Source: Gleditsia sinensis
Taxonomy: Eukaryota; Streptophyta; Magnoliopsida; Fabales; Fabaceae
Assembly (NCBI GenBank): GCA_037074535.1
Contig: CM073472.1
Location: forward strand, 1,748,501 to 1,812,500
Direction of reading: 5' to 3'
DNA length: 64,000 nucleotides
In this document: positions 1-13,900 of the stretch, piece after piece
Layout of the letters: each line of letters opens with the position of its first letter
Numbering within the stretch: the first letter of the stretch is position 1
Notes under the pieces: model-generated
Told to the model about the DNA's origin: nothing
What the model saw: the letters and a program-made list of their open reading frames with translations, nothing else
Databases searched by the model: none
Program-made: the position numbers and the translations under genes

Positions 1-35
1 CATCAGTTAATTAAATTCTTGTGAATTTATTACAG

Positions 36-488
36 GTAGCAAAAACCATGGAGACCTTAATATCTCAAACCATAGCCAACCCAAAGGACCCAAGAAGGAT
101 GGAATTGGAGGAAATGGAGAAGCGAAAAGCGATGATTGATGATAAAGCAAAAGCATTGGTCCGAGGGGAGCTTTATTCCGGACTGGGGTTGTTGATGGTG
201 CAAACCCTGGGATTCATGAGGCTAACATTTTGGGAGCTTAGCTGGGATGTAATGGAGCCCGTATGCTTCTTTGTTACCTCCCTTCATTTCGCTCTTGCAT
301 ACCTTTTCTTCCTCAAGACCTCCACGGAGCCCACCTTCCAGGGCTACTTCTATCGCCGATTCAAGGCCAAGCAAGACCGCCTTATGAAGACATACCACTT
401 TGACATCCAAAAGTACAATCAGCTCTGCAAGGCCTGCTATCCAAATGATTACGCTCAAGGAACACTTGTTGCTGCCATGCATCATTGA
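36..488 (+). CDS. Calcium uniporter protein (MCU family), last exon, 5' part outside window
   Basis: This is the C-terminal half of a mitochondrial calcium uniporter pore subunit, which carries Ca2+ across the inner mitochondrial membrane. A splice acceptor (ttacag) ends at 35, and the frame stays open to the TGA at 486-488, giving about 150 residues. The sequence shows a charged helix (DPRRMELEEMEKRK), a first membrane segment (SGLGLLMVQTLGFMRLTFWEL), the pore signature WDVMEP whose acidic residues form the Ca2+ filter, and a second membrane segment (ICFF-like to YLFFLKTS). A basic C-terminal tail follows (YFYRRFKAKQ). Plant MCU genes commonly have two exons, so this is probably exon 2; the N-terminal exon with the transit peptide lies left of the window. 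Residue VCFF replaces the more usual IAFF after the signature, which is conservative. Confidence 0.9.
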   Translation, partial: VAKTMETLISQTIANPKDPRRMELEEMEKRKAMIDDKAKALVRGELYSGLGLLMVQTLGFMRLTFWELSWDVMEPVCFFVTSLHFALAYLFFLKTSTEPTFQGYFYRRFKAKQDRLMKTYHFDIQKYNQLCKACYPNDYAQGTLVAAMHH

Positions 489-3400
489 ACAATACCTCCC
501 CGCTCCAAATACAAGACAATTTCATCTACATCTCCTTTCATTATCGAGTTCTTACTCGAAACTCGAAAGCTTTTCTTCTTCCTTCTTTTGGGAATTTAGG
601 ATTTAAAAAATATAAAGGCTTAAAGCTGACGTGGCTCAACACTCCCCTCTGCATGAACGTTTTGGGCTTGTATATAACAGGTATTAATACCGTCACTTGT
701 CGGGCTGCCTTGGGGTGATTCTCTTCCTTTTACCTCGAAAATACATTTCAAGGCAAATTGTAACTTTTGTGGGACGTATTGCTCTCGATCTCGTATCTTA
801 TTTCCATTGGGAATTACTACTTCAAATTATATCTCCTAGACCTATAAAGTTTCTATTCCCCAAGTTTCACATTAATCTAATTCAGATCTACTATTCATTT
901 GCTTCATATATGATTTTTAGTCAAATAAAAGGAAAAATAAAAATGCTCGAGCGGATTAATATAAGTGTTGATTTGATGTGTTTATCTTATTTGGGCCAAC
1001 ATATAGAACAAAAGAAAAAGCAACAACACAAGAGGGGAATGAAACAAAAAAAGAAAAGAGAATAAAAAACCAGGAGAGAAACAGAGCAACAAGAATTGGC
1101 TCAATATTATGAGAGCGCAATGAATATTCCAAATCAATCATACTGCTCTAACAAACAGTTGGAATGTGATTCATTGGTACGATACGACACCATATTTCGC
1201 CCCAAAAATATTGATGGCACTTTTGTTGTTTCGCTGACATAAAAGGAGTAATTTTTCATAAGACAGTGGATATTCGCCGTGTCGTGGGCTTTTCTTAAAA
1301 AATAAGTAGTGCATAAAATAGCAACACTTTGACGTATGTGTATTCCCCCAACTAAAGAAGAAAGAAGTTGGTTGTAAAATAGTAATCATAGTGAGACAGG
1401 TACCGAGCAAACCGTGGGCAAACCGTGAATGCTGGATGATCGTGACAATTGAGCGTTGGAGCCCCCACTTCTTACAACTAACAATAGCCCAACACCATTC
1501 CCATCTGCCCAATCCACTTTCAAAATCATTGTTCACTTTGGGCTACCAGCTGCCTATTTGCCTCCTCACAACTACGAATCATAACACTGTTTGACGTGTT
1601 CTTACAATAAAAGCCCACCAATTGACTAAACAATCTGTGAATCCATCTCTGTATTGGCGCCCTCCATTTGTATAATAACTATAATTTTAGAGGGGGACAA
1701 AATTAACCCCTTGCATATATGATTAAAAATAAACTGCAGGTATTGTCTAAACAGGATTACACTTTAGAAAACCCAGGTAACGACTGTTAAATTAGCCACA
1801 TAATATTTCTTGTCTCAAATCCATTTTAGGTTTGGTGATGGCATGTATGGTAAAACCTTCACTTTTCTTCTGAGCTAAGGATCAAGAGTGGGATGTTGTT
1901 AACACAAGAGCCCACCCCCAGAAAACGGCAACGTTATCAAATGGAGTCATTACTCTTAGTGTCTTACTTTATCATAAAGTCAAGCGGGGACCAACTTGTA
2001 CATAATCCATGACCCACATGCAATATTTGGTTTACTATTATGGGGATACTTGCCCTCCTTCTGCCTTATTAAAGTCCCAATCAAATAAGCCTCCACTGCA
2101 TATCTCACTCGCACACCGCTTCGTAACATTAAATTTATCCCTCCTCAAACAGTCCGCTACTTACCTTCACCGCAACGCTCCTGGCTAGCTACTATCATTT
2201 GGAAAGTTGTGTTAGGTTTTTTTCCTTTTTTCATTTTGGACCACAAATGAGGAAGTTGGTAAGTAGTCGTGTAGATAATGAATTAAGGTATTAATACTAA
2301 TTCCAAATTATGGTTAATTTCTTCTATTTGTTCAATATGGAAAAGAGGTTAATTTAAGCCTGTACTCTAAACCATTTGTATTTGTGGATCTTATACTTCC
2401 TAGGCTATGATATTAATTATTTTTTTACGAAGGCAGACGCAAATTAATGCAAGTGAAAATGAAACCATATATAGCCATCCCCACTTGGTTATGGAAATCA
2501 AGGCCTTTGGAGTTGGCGCCCCCCCCCCCTCCCCCTCCCCCGGGCTATAAGAAAAACAATTATGGACCAACCTCTGTAGCTAATCTAAATCCTTCATTTA
2601 AATAGTATTCTAATTTTTGTCTGTTCCAAGAGTTGAAGCTCTATCATTTATCCTCTTTTTTTAAGGATCGACGAACAATATTATAAAATTTATTATGAGA
2701 ATGGTTCAAAAAGTTGTTTGAGAGTATATGACGATGAAAGTTTCAATGATTACAAAGGGCATTAGAGTGCCGTATTGCAAATCTACACCAACGTGACGTC
2801 GAGAGCTACATGGGATTGGGTTGAATCGCATTTGAAAAATACAGAGATAGAAAAGAATTGGTGGTAGGCAACCTAAGATAGAATAGAGGGCGAAATGAAG
2901 GTCAAAGCGCAATGGATCCAAACTAAAAAGGCACCGATAATTAACTTTGTCCAACAGGTAAACAAAACAAAGTATTTCAAAAGCGCAATTGGGCGTAAAC
3001 TAGCTTTGTTTTGTTCATTAGGAATGACTTGAGGGATTTGATCAACTGCTCAACTCATCATATATCTAAAATATACGAGCAAGAGAAGTTTCAGAAAAGA
3101 AAAGTAATCAAACTATTTGCGCCATGTTTGACTCGAGGGAGGTGAAAGTAAGGCATAGTTTGATTGCCGTTAATTGTGATTAAAATATTTGCAATCCAAT
3201 GGATGAGCTGTATCCTAATTCACAACCAATTTTGTTGGGTAAACTGTGATATTATATTATGCTTTCTCATCAACTTCAATTGGTTGGAAGGTCAAACAAG
3301 CCAGATAAATAATGGAAGCTTGCATTTTAGGTTAGCGAAATACCAAACCTATAATCAACCGTTTTAGATTGAGGTCACCCTAATCAGAGATGCTCTTTTT

Positions 3401-4924
3401 TCTTTTTTCTTTTTGGTCTTTTGCTTGTCAGTGAGTTTAATTAATTCCCTTGCCTTAACCCTTCCGATTCAAATAAGAATAGTTTTTGTGTTGTCCGTGG
3501 CGTCCTTTTTGTTTCATTTCTAAGTTTCTCTTTTTTTTTTTAATAAAAAAAACCCTTTTTGGTCGCGGGACTGACGGAAAGAGCTGTCGTGAAAAAACAC
3601 CGTTCTTCTCGTCGAGTGGTTCAGAAACTGTACAGTGAGAATTAAATCTTCGGCCAGTAGCTAGTTCACAGTGATTGGGCCTTCTGTTACTGTTTTATCC
3701 GATGCCACCAAAGCACGAGAACCCTAGTTCACGTTTCCCCATTCCATATGTTTTGTTGAAACCCAATGGGAAGCAAAAGTAACCTTTTCGGGATAGAATA
3801 TATAAAGAAGAACAGAAAGGAAAGGAAATAGACTTATCAACAACAAAATTACTCCAAAAAGAAAAAAGAAGAAGGAATTACAATTATTTATGTTAAAATT
3901 ATTGGCAAGGAATCAGACTATGCCTATATTCACAAGAGAGTACGTGATATTAGAAGCGGATTTAATTTAGAAGGAACATAAAATATGTATTAGAAGGAAA
4001 TAGGACAAAGTTGTAAGACAGACTTATTTAAGGTATGACAATTATAGGCGTGTTCTGAGATTGGATCACATGCTTTTGTTGATATATATATGTATATTGT
4101 GGTATTCAACTGCAACTGTGAGTTGTATCCATCAAGGCACAGTACCATGATTGCACCCTGCATCCATAATTTCAGTGCCACTTCAAAATACACCCCGGGC
4201 TGGCTCCTTTTACTTAAAAAAATACATAGTAATGCATGGTAATTGGCCAAAATACTCCACCGCCAAGACTGCGTTAATCAGGTCAAGAAAATTAAACATT
4301 GCAATTTGTAATTCGCAGAGATGAGGGGGTGTTTGTATTTTTTAGAATTGCAAAATTTCAATCCCACATACGTGTATATACTTTTTTACCAGATGCAAAC
4401 CGCGGACGGTACTGATGTATTATATTCCCTTTTTTCCCTTTTTTTTTTTGTAATTAGCCTTTAAAAAAGAGACTGAAAAAAAAAAAATGTTCGCCACCCA
4501 CTCCACCCAATCCACATTGATTTTTTTTGTGCGCACCTCCTCTCTTCTTCTCCCTCACTGTCAGTGTCCTCTTTTCCCATCTGAGGGAGAACAGGAAGCG
4601 GAAAATATCGTATTTGTAAAAGCCGCTGTACGAATTGAAAGCTCATCTCTTTGATTCAGTCTACGACAATACCACTTTTCCTCAAAAATCAAAGTCCGGC
4701 CTTTTCACTTGTATCTTAACATTTGTTTATTCCTTTCTAATCCAATCCGCTGTCATCCCAAAGCCCCTCACGCTTCCCTTACTTCTTTTTTCAAATTGTT
4801 GTTTCTACAAGACTTTCTAAAATGCACAAGAGCCAGCGATTTTTCTTGGTCCTAAAGCCGATCGAAAAATCGCCGGCGATTTGATGGAATCAACGTCCTT
4901 CGTGTTACTGCTTTTTCCCATTTC
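489..4924. other. Intergenic region between MCU and leishmanolysin genes
   Basis: No gene is supported here. The open frames are short, lack family resemblance and are mostly low-complexity. It contains a C-rich tract at 2519-2541, poly-T stretches near 3530 and 4440, and the presumed promoter and 5' leader of the leishmanolysin-like gene in the last few hundred bases. Confidence 0.6.
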
Positions 4925-7900
4925 ATGGAGGTGATGGTTCGGTGTACTTCCTGCAGTCTCTCCATATTTGATTGTACGCTTCGATTCGCCGTTGTTGTGT
5001 TCGGGGTAAGCCCTTCTACTTTATCACTTTCTACTCCTTTTATTTTAATAATTTCTTTTAGTTCAATGTTGCTCGCCCGTTTAGGGTTTAGGCCCATTTC
5101 CATCATCTGCTGAACTATGCTCTGGCTCTATTTGTTGGCTGAAAATTGAAGGGTAAAATGAAGAAAATGTAATAATATATTTATGGGATTTTTTTGCTTA
5201 TGATGATGGAATAATATGATTTCTTCTATTCTTTAAATATAAGGTTACAAGATATATATTTCTTACATTCGTCTCGTCCGGAAACAGATTCCGGAAAGTT
5301 AGGGTTTGTTTGCACGGGCAGTGTTCGATTTAGAAGGTGCTGGGCTAGTCACTGAAAGTTCTTTCATTTTGAAGATCTCGTTCACCATCCTCTTCAGCTT
5401 CTTATCTCTCGCTCGGAACTTTTTAGACTTATCAGGAAACTATTCACTAGCCTCTCTGGCGGCCTAGTTGGGATAGAATATTTATTGCTTGTATTGCTTT
5501 TGGTTGAACAAGCATAATTTTGAAATTCTGCTCATCTAGGATTTGGCTTTGCTCAGTGGTAGCTCTCTGATGAGCTCATAATGCAAGAAATTTCCTTCTG
5601 CCCGACAAATATTCGTTGCATATCTTCTTACTAAATTTGGTGTAGCTTACGGGGTTCAGAAGTTTCTCTCTTAATGTTATATTCTTTATTGGTATTAGAT
5701 CTACCCTTTCCTTACAAGCTCGAAAATTAAATTTTTGTTTTTCAATCTTTATTGAATACATTGCATTTAAGGACTTAGACGCTTTCATTGGCTCAATTCG
5801 GTTAATCTATATCAGTATCCTCTTGTTAATTGCTTCAGATTGTGTTGATATTGGCATGGTCGGAGGCCACAAATGTAAATGCCCAAGACCACCAGCTTCA
5901 ACGGGCAGGCCTGGAGAGGAGAAATGAGAACATTGCCTCACACTCTTGCATACATGACCAGATACTTGAACAAAGGAAGCGACCTGGTCACAAGGTGTAT
6001 TCAATTACTCCTCAGGTTTATGAACCTGGTCTCTCGGAAGCCCTTCAGCGTAAAGGTAGGGCATTACTTGGAGTGTCTACATCACCAGGGTCTCAAAAGG
6101 ATGCAAAGCAACCTATTAGAATATATCTAAATTATGATGCCGTTGGTCACTCCCCTGAGAGAGATTGTCGAAAAGTTGGTGATATTGTCAAAGTGAGTAT
6201 TTAATATGATGGAAAAAAAATTTGTCTAGGGTGCATATGACCTAGGAATAATGCCGGTATTCTGCCTCTCATTCTTTTTATTATATCTAATCTATAGTTT
6301 TCTGTGAACAGCTTGGAGAGCCTCCAATGACTTCCCCTTCTTGTAATTCTCATGGTGATCCTCCAACTTTGGGTGATTGTTGGTACAACTGCACTTCTGA
6401 AGATATCTCAGGAGAGGACAAAAAACGTCGCCTTCACAAGGTTTAATACTTTGATTTAATTTTTTTTTGTTTTGTTCCCTAGGCTTATAATATTAGGAAA
6501 ATATTACAAGGTTTTGTTTCCCTTTTGGTAATTTGATAGGATTCCAAAAATACATTAAATAAAAATACAAAATACTATTAAATTTAATACTGGGTATAGC
6601 AATTTGCACCCCCAAATCTAGTTGATAGACTCTCTCATTCAGCCAAAGCCTAAGCTTTCTTCTGAAAACAAATTCTCAGCCTCTTTTTTTAATCCAAACA
6701 AAAAGCCCACCCCCTTAGACCTTAACTTACACCTTTAAATACTACTACATAGGTAACTAACTCTAAAAACTGTCATACATAAACTGCCATGACTAACATA
6801 ACTTCCTATTAAATAACTTTCTACATGGCCCATATCTAGGTTCCTAACATTATTGCCTGTTGGAATTTAGCCTTGTCCTCAAGGCTAGGATTGAGAAACA
6901 GAGTATGTGGTTCTGTTGTCATTTGCCAATTTGTTCTCCTGAGTTTTCTATGTAAAGCCCAACTATCTCCCCTTTTGAATTTAACTCCTCATTCTCCTCC
7001 AATATTAATAGCCTCATTTGCTTCTCTGTATATTGATGAAGTGGGTGAAATTTTGAAGTAGAGTCCTTTGACCCTAGTTCTATCAATTCTGGATAGCTAA
7101 TGGAGTGCACGTTCGAAATATTGCCCACACTCCCACGTCTCTCCATTTTCGGTCTTTGCGACATGCGACAGGGAAGAATCATGGCCTCTGTTTGCAATTG
7201 GAACCAAGGAGCTCGATGCCTGAGAGTCGCAACTTCTATTGGGAGCCCCCTTGATGTGGTTACGGATCGACTCCCCTGGTAGGAGTGACCTGAGCATCGC
7301 TGACCCAAATTGGGTATTGGGTTGAACCAAAATTGACCCACACCGCCACTACCTTGTTCGTGGCCACCCCATATTCATTCCTTTCCCGCAAATGTGTGTG
7401 CGTTTTCTTCTTCAACGTCCCTTGCTGTGCGTATAAGCTACATGCGTGATTGTGGGTGTAACGTTCTAACTCTCCGCTTGATATTCGGTTGCAGTCCACT
7501 CATGAAATATCTCACATGTTATTCCTCTGGCAAACGAGGGACTTGGGAAGATATCAATTCAAATGCCTCAATATATTCTTGCGCACTACCATTCTGTTTT
7601 GGTGTTGTCAATTCTTTAAAAGGATTTTCATGCTTCCTTCCTCCATATTTGGCTATAAGAGCACGTTTGAGTTTTTCTCAAGTTAAGTGATTCTTAGTCT
7701 CCTTAAGCAAATCAATGAATGGTAGGATCCTCCATACTCATGTGAGCCAACTTAACTTTGACTTCCTCAAGAGTTTTGTGGATTTCAAAATAAATCTCAG
7801 TCTTGGTAATTCAAGCTACTGGATCCAAGCCATAAAAAATAGGGAGTTCAATCTGTTTTATTGATATTTTATAATCATCTAAATAATCTCCCTCGATTCC

Positions 7901-10900
7901 AAGAATTCAGGCTGAGAAGATCTCTCATTTGATGAAGACCCCTCTCCTGATGGTGCTACCTCCTTTCTTTTCCCCAATTGCATACTAATTACTCTTGTAA
8001 AAGAGATCCATGTTGTTGCAATTCGGTCATCATTCTTTGCATAACAATTCTCATTTTTTCCATATTCCCTTCTTATACAGTCGTCCTTACTTTCAAAACA
8101 TCCATCCTATCAGACATCTTTGGTATGCCTTCCCCACTTGTATTCGGCAGGTCGAACCAATGATAGGATTTCAAAAATACAAATTAAAGAAAAATACAAA
8201 ATACTATTAAATTTAATATTGAGTACATCAATTTGCACCCCCAAATCTGGTTGAGAGACTCTCTCATCCAGCCAAAGCCTAAGCTTTCTTTTGAGAACAA
8301 ATTCTCAGCCTCTTTTCTTAATCCAAACAAAAAACCCACCCTCTTAGACCTTAACTTACACTTTTAAATACTACTACATAGGTAACTAACTCTAAAAACT
8401 TCCATGACTAACATAACTTCATATTAAATAACTTCCTACATGGCCCACATCTAGGTTCTGAACATAATTTCTCTGGGTATAGCATTGTTAGAACTGTATT
8501 ACGAAATTATTATTGACGTGAAGTTTGGATTAGAGCTATTTGTCTTTGTTACCAATTTATTGCAGGCATTGGGTCAGACAGCTAACTGGTTTAGGAGAGC
8601 ATTAGCTGTCGAACCTGTCAAGGGGAACTTGCGTTTAAGTGGATATTCTGCATGTGGACAAGATGGAGGCGTGCAGCTTCCTCGTGAATATGTTGAGGGT
8701 ATAATTCAATTTTTGCATGCCATCTGTGGATTTAGTATTTTTTTTTAAATTCATGTCACATTTATACTTGCAAATTTAAGGAATGACCTCTTTGTTTACT
8801 GTCTCCAGAGGGTGTCTCTAATGCTGACTTGGTTCTCTTGGTGACTACAAGACCTACGACTGGGAATACACTTGCTTGGGCAGTGGCATGTGAAAGGGAT
8901 CAATGGGGCCGTGCCATAGCTGGTATGTTATCCTTGGAACATATACTGGTTTTGATAATCTTTATCTTCCATGTGATAGGCTTCAGAACTGAGTGTATTT
9001 ATCTTTGCAGGACATGTAAATGTTGCTCCTCGCCATTTGACAGCTGAGGCAGAGACTTTGCTGTCAGCTACTCTGATACATGAGGTTGGTTGGCTTTTTG
9101 TATATGAATGAAATTGGATGTGAGAGACTGTAGCACTGTTCATCATGCTTGATCTTTTCCAGGTTATGCATGTTCTTGGTTTTGATCCACATGCTTTTGC
9201 TCATTTTAGAGATGAAAGGAAGAGACGGCGTGATCAGGTATCTGCTGCCTTGTATGCTATAAGATTTATATTTTTAGAATGTCATTGAATTCTATATTTA
9301 ATCAATTAATTCTCTATTGTAATTTTTTCATTGTTGGGATTTGATAGCTGGGATTAGCTTAGTGTTATCCTTGCAAAATATTAGTTTCTAAATCATGATT
9401 ATGTTTGCCAAATTCAGAAATAGGAGCTTGTTATTGCTGCTGTTTTTATAATTAAGATGGTTCACTTCGTTGTAGTATTTGTTTAAATTTTAGAACTATT
9501 GAATGTGTTTTTCTCTCCAATAAATGTTTTTTTTTTAAATTTGTTGCATCATTTTTACATCTCAAGTATTTGATTAGGCACATTGTAGGAGCTCATCATT
9601 ATTTGATTTATTTACAGGTTACTAAACAAGTCGCGGATGAAAAGCTTGGGCGGATGGTAACTCGTGTCATGCTTCCTCGTGTTGTCATGCATTCACGATA
9701 TCACTATGGGGTATTTACTTGGGAACATATTTTCTTTGTATAATACTGTTGTGTTTACTCTTTCATATATATGGTGTTCTCCAACAAGAGATTCAACAGA
9801 AGGTTAATGTGATTTGATGACAGGCTTTCTCTGAAAATTTCACTGGTTTAGAGCTGGAAGATGGGGGAGGACGCGGTACCTCAGGTTTTTCTCTTTTCAT
9901 TTTCTATACCAACTAATTTATCCTTGTTTTTTCTTGATTATTTATATGCCTGCCTCCTCCCCCCCCTCTTTTTCTTTTGAAATTCTATGACCTTCATAAG
10001 GATAAAAGATTGTTAGTGTGCATCCCATGGTTGTTGCAAGAGTCAGGAATCCCAACTGTTGTGCTTGCAGTACCAAGTTTATTAAAATGCACTTAAATTG
10101 TATTTAACGGTTAGAAATTTACATATTATATGCCAAATGGATTAGTTTGTTAATTTCTCCCTCTTTCTTGTTTAGATTCTAACTCAAGTTCTTGTCTGCC
10201 CTCATCTCTCACCCCTTGGAATCTAGCCTAGGAGCTATTTAAAAAATATAAGCAACAAAAATATTCAAGACAACATGTCTGACATTAGCATGTGTTTCTG
10301 CTAGCCATCAACATAGTAATGATTAATGTAAGTTTAGTAATGGACTTACAGGATCTCACTGGGAAAAAAGGCTTTTGATGAATGAGATTATGACTGGTTC
10401 TGTGGATACAAGATCCGTAGTTTCAAAAATGACACTTGCACTTTTAGAAGATAGTGGATGGTACCAAGCCAATTATAGCATGGCAGACCATCTTGATTGG
10501 GGTCGCAACCAGGGTACTGAGTTTGTTACCTCCCCTTGCAATCTCTGGAAGGGGGCCTATCATTGCAACACAACACAGTTGTCTGGTTGTACATATAACA
10601 GGGAGGCAGAGGGATACTGCCCAATTGTAACCTATAGTGGAGAACTGCCTCAATGGGCTCGATATTTTCCACAAGCTAATAAAGGTATGTTGTAATATAT
10701 GTTCATGTTTAATAAGATATTGATTGGTGCTAATTTATGTAGGATCTGTTGATGCCTTCTATCTGTTTTCATAATCTTGGGCCAGCTTCTTCAGCATGGA
10801 TGTTAGACTGTCAAGCAATTATCATACCCTCAAGGCTGTTGCATTTGATTGTTATGCAGCTACTTTTTTATGGCCTATCACATATGATAGATTTTTTTAG

Positions 10901-13900
10901 GCATCCGTGGCCATTGTAACTGTTTTTGAACATAAGCAATTAATGATTGTCATGCTTATTATAAAATATAAATTATCAAACAAGATAACTTTTTGGCTTT
11001 GGTGAAGTTTCATTATTTATTAACTGGTTTGTTTCAGGTGGACAATCCTCATTGGCTGATTACTGCACTTATTTTGTTGCATACTCTGATGGATCATGTA
11101 CTGACACCAATAGTGCAAGAGCACCTGATAGAATGCTGGGTGAAGTCCGAGGGAGTAACTCTAGGTCAGATTTGTGACTGCAACCTTCTCACTTGAGCAT
11201 TGATTTGCATGGATTTTGTTGGAAACTTCAAGGGGAAGAGTCAGTATTTTCTTTTCCATTTTCAATGCAGGTGTATGTCCTCGTCATTAGTACGCACAGG
11301 ATTTGTACGGGGTTCTATGACCCAGGGAAATGGTTGTTATCAACACCGGTGTATCAATAATTCTTTAGAGGTATGCTTTGTTGTACTAAACTGTCAATAA
11401 ATAGTCCTCCTTTTCTAATGCATTATTTCATTGGATTTTAATCTCGAGTTTGGCCACAGTTTGATTCTTTAAGCTTGTTATAATGTTAACCTCGGAAGAG
11501 TTCCTTTTGTTTTATCTGTTAGCAATATGTACAGATGCCACCTCCTGTCTTCTCATTGGGGGGAGGAGGGGAGTTGATTATAAATATTACACAAAAGAAA
11601 AACATAAGAAACAATACACTACTAGGACTATTTTGGTAGTTGGATCTTGGTATATGCTTTTATTTTTCGTGTTCTGAATAAGGTAAGGATTGCATGCCTG
11701 TGAACCCTGCTTTTTGGCCTATGGTAGTGTTAGATTCTCAAGAAGTGATAGTTTCTCTAATTGGGCAACCATTTTCCAGTAGAACAATTGCTTCAATAAG
11801 GTTTGAACTGGCCGCAACTGTGACCTTTTTTTTTTCTTAGGCTATGCTAAATCTGCATCAGAATTATACCATCATCCCCTTTATTTTTTGCTTAAATTGC
11901 CACTGAATGTACTTCCATGTTACTTACAGGTTGCGGTGGATGGTACCTGGAAATTATGTCCTCAAGCTGGTGGACCTATTCTGTTCCCTGGCTTTAATGG
12001 TTAAGAAAAAACTTTTCATTTATGTATTTGTTTACACAATGGTAGTTATTGCTTAATAAGTTGACAACTAGCTCTTCTTCCCTATAGGTGAACTGGTCTG
12101 CCCTGCATATCATGAGCTCTGTAGCACAAACCCTGTCGCGGTACCTGGGCAATGTCCAAATGCTTGTAATTTCAATGGAGATTGTATTGATGGAAGGTGC
12201 CACTGCTTTCTAGGATTTCGTGGTCATGATTGCAGTAGGCGTGAGCTCTCATTTCCCACTTTATATTTTACCTTCTGTATTTATTGTGTTAAAATTCTAA
12301 GCTACATTCTGTTTGGCAGCAGAGTGTATTTTGACTCATTTTCAATCATTTTATTAATGTTCTTTCAGGCTCCTGCCCTAGCAATTGCAATGGTAATGGC
12401 AAGTGCCTCTCCAATGGGATTTGTGAATGTAAAAAAGGGTATACTGGCATCGACTGTTCCACTGGTATGTATATAGTTTTCCCTGCCTTTTGGCCACCGC
12501 CCTCCCTAACTACTCCTTTAAATTTTATCTACTAATTTCCTCCAAAATTATTCTTTAAGAGATGTACACTTGGGTGTTGTAATCATTATTCCTTTTCTCC
12601 TGTCATTTGTATGTGTTCTTTGTTTTTTTTTTTTTTTGGGGGGGGGGGGGGTTATGATTAGTAATTGCTTACCTATATTGTTATAGGAAATGACACCAAA
12701 AGCATGCTGTAAAGGTATGGGCAATGTTATCCCAAAATGAAGGATTTTTTTTGTGCTTTCAAGTACTTGAACGTATGTACTATATTGGAACATCGATTAT
12801 TTTTTGTAATTAACAGAGGCTTTGTAGTTTCTGTAATTCTGCCGATTCCTTTTGAAGCACAGTCACGTATCAATTAAAGCAGCAGTTTGAGTCTGTCTTA
12901 TTTAATAATTCTTACAAATTGAAAGGACATTTATTTAATTCTTTTTTTTTTTGGTACCAGGACATTTATTTAATTCTTGTGCAAACATTATGAGGTTATT
13001 GATTTGTCCCTGACATGAAATGCAGCTATTTGTGATGAGCAATGCAGCCTACATGGTGGGGTTTGTGATAACGGAGTTTGTGAATTCCGCTGTTCTGACT
13101 ATGCTGGATATACATGCCAGAACAGCTCCTTGCTCCTCTCAAGTCTTTCAGTTTGCAAAAATGTTCTGGGAAGGGACATGTCTGGACAGCATTGTGCACC
13201 CAGTGAAACAAGTATACTCCAGCAGCTAGAAGATGTAGTTGTCATGCCCAATTACCACCGACTATTCCCTGGTGGTGCTAGGAAATTATTTAACATATTT
13301 GGCAGCACCTACTGTGATGAGGCTGCTAAACGACTAGCCTGCTGGGTAAGTTCTGTCTCTTCAAACCGAAACTATTCTTTAGATTCTTTGTTACTTCGTA
13401 ATCTGATTCTATTATCTTTAGTTCCCCTCAGCTTCAAAATTTTTCTTGTCATTCATGTCTTTCACCCTTTCCTTACTATCTAATTTGTTTCATACAATAA
13501 TGTGCACTACAAATCACCTTCCTTTTTAAATTAAAACCATCGTATTTAGCTGAATCTGCTAATTTTTGAAGATGTCAAATGATTTGGTTCATTTATTAGT
13601 TGTGAGATCATCCTGACATTTCATCATGCCAATCTTGTCTGACATTGTCTTTTGGCAATGCTACAAACGTAAAACTACTATTTCATATTGAAGTGTGATA
13701 ATTTCTAATATTATAGGTATTTGAGCAGTGTGTAACATTGCATTTTTCTGAAAAATTTGGTACTTGATTTTCAGATCTCAATCCAAAAGTGTGATAAGGA
13801 TGGTGACAACAGGCTCCGAGTATGCCATTCAGCATGTCAGTCATATAATCTAGCATGTGGAGCCTCACTCGACTGCTCTGACCAAACCCTATTTAGTAGT

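Larger units (their letters stand above)
6534..8464 (-). mobile_element. Gag-only Ty3/gypsy LTR retrotransposon in intron 3 of the leishmanolysin-like gene
   Basis: Two direct repeats of 316 and 304 bp (6534-6849 and 8161-8464) start with TG and end with CA. The element is flanked by identical 5-bp duplications TAATT (6529-6533 and 8465-8469), so it is one insertion about 1.93 kb long. Read on the minus strand, the sequence after the LTR at 8160 starts TTGGTTCGACC, a possible primer binding site whose tRNA I could not name. The interior encodes only decayed gag. No protease, reverse transcriptase, RNase H or integrase is seen, and no clear polypurine tract. It lies antisense to the host gene, which avoids using its own signals in host transcripts. 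Confidence 0.88.

Noticed and set aside
8485..8565. Start of the 8485-8748 frame as a separate small gene
   Set aside because: The part from 8566 is exon 4 of the leishmanolysin-like gene; the upstream part is intron.
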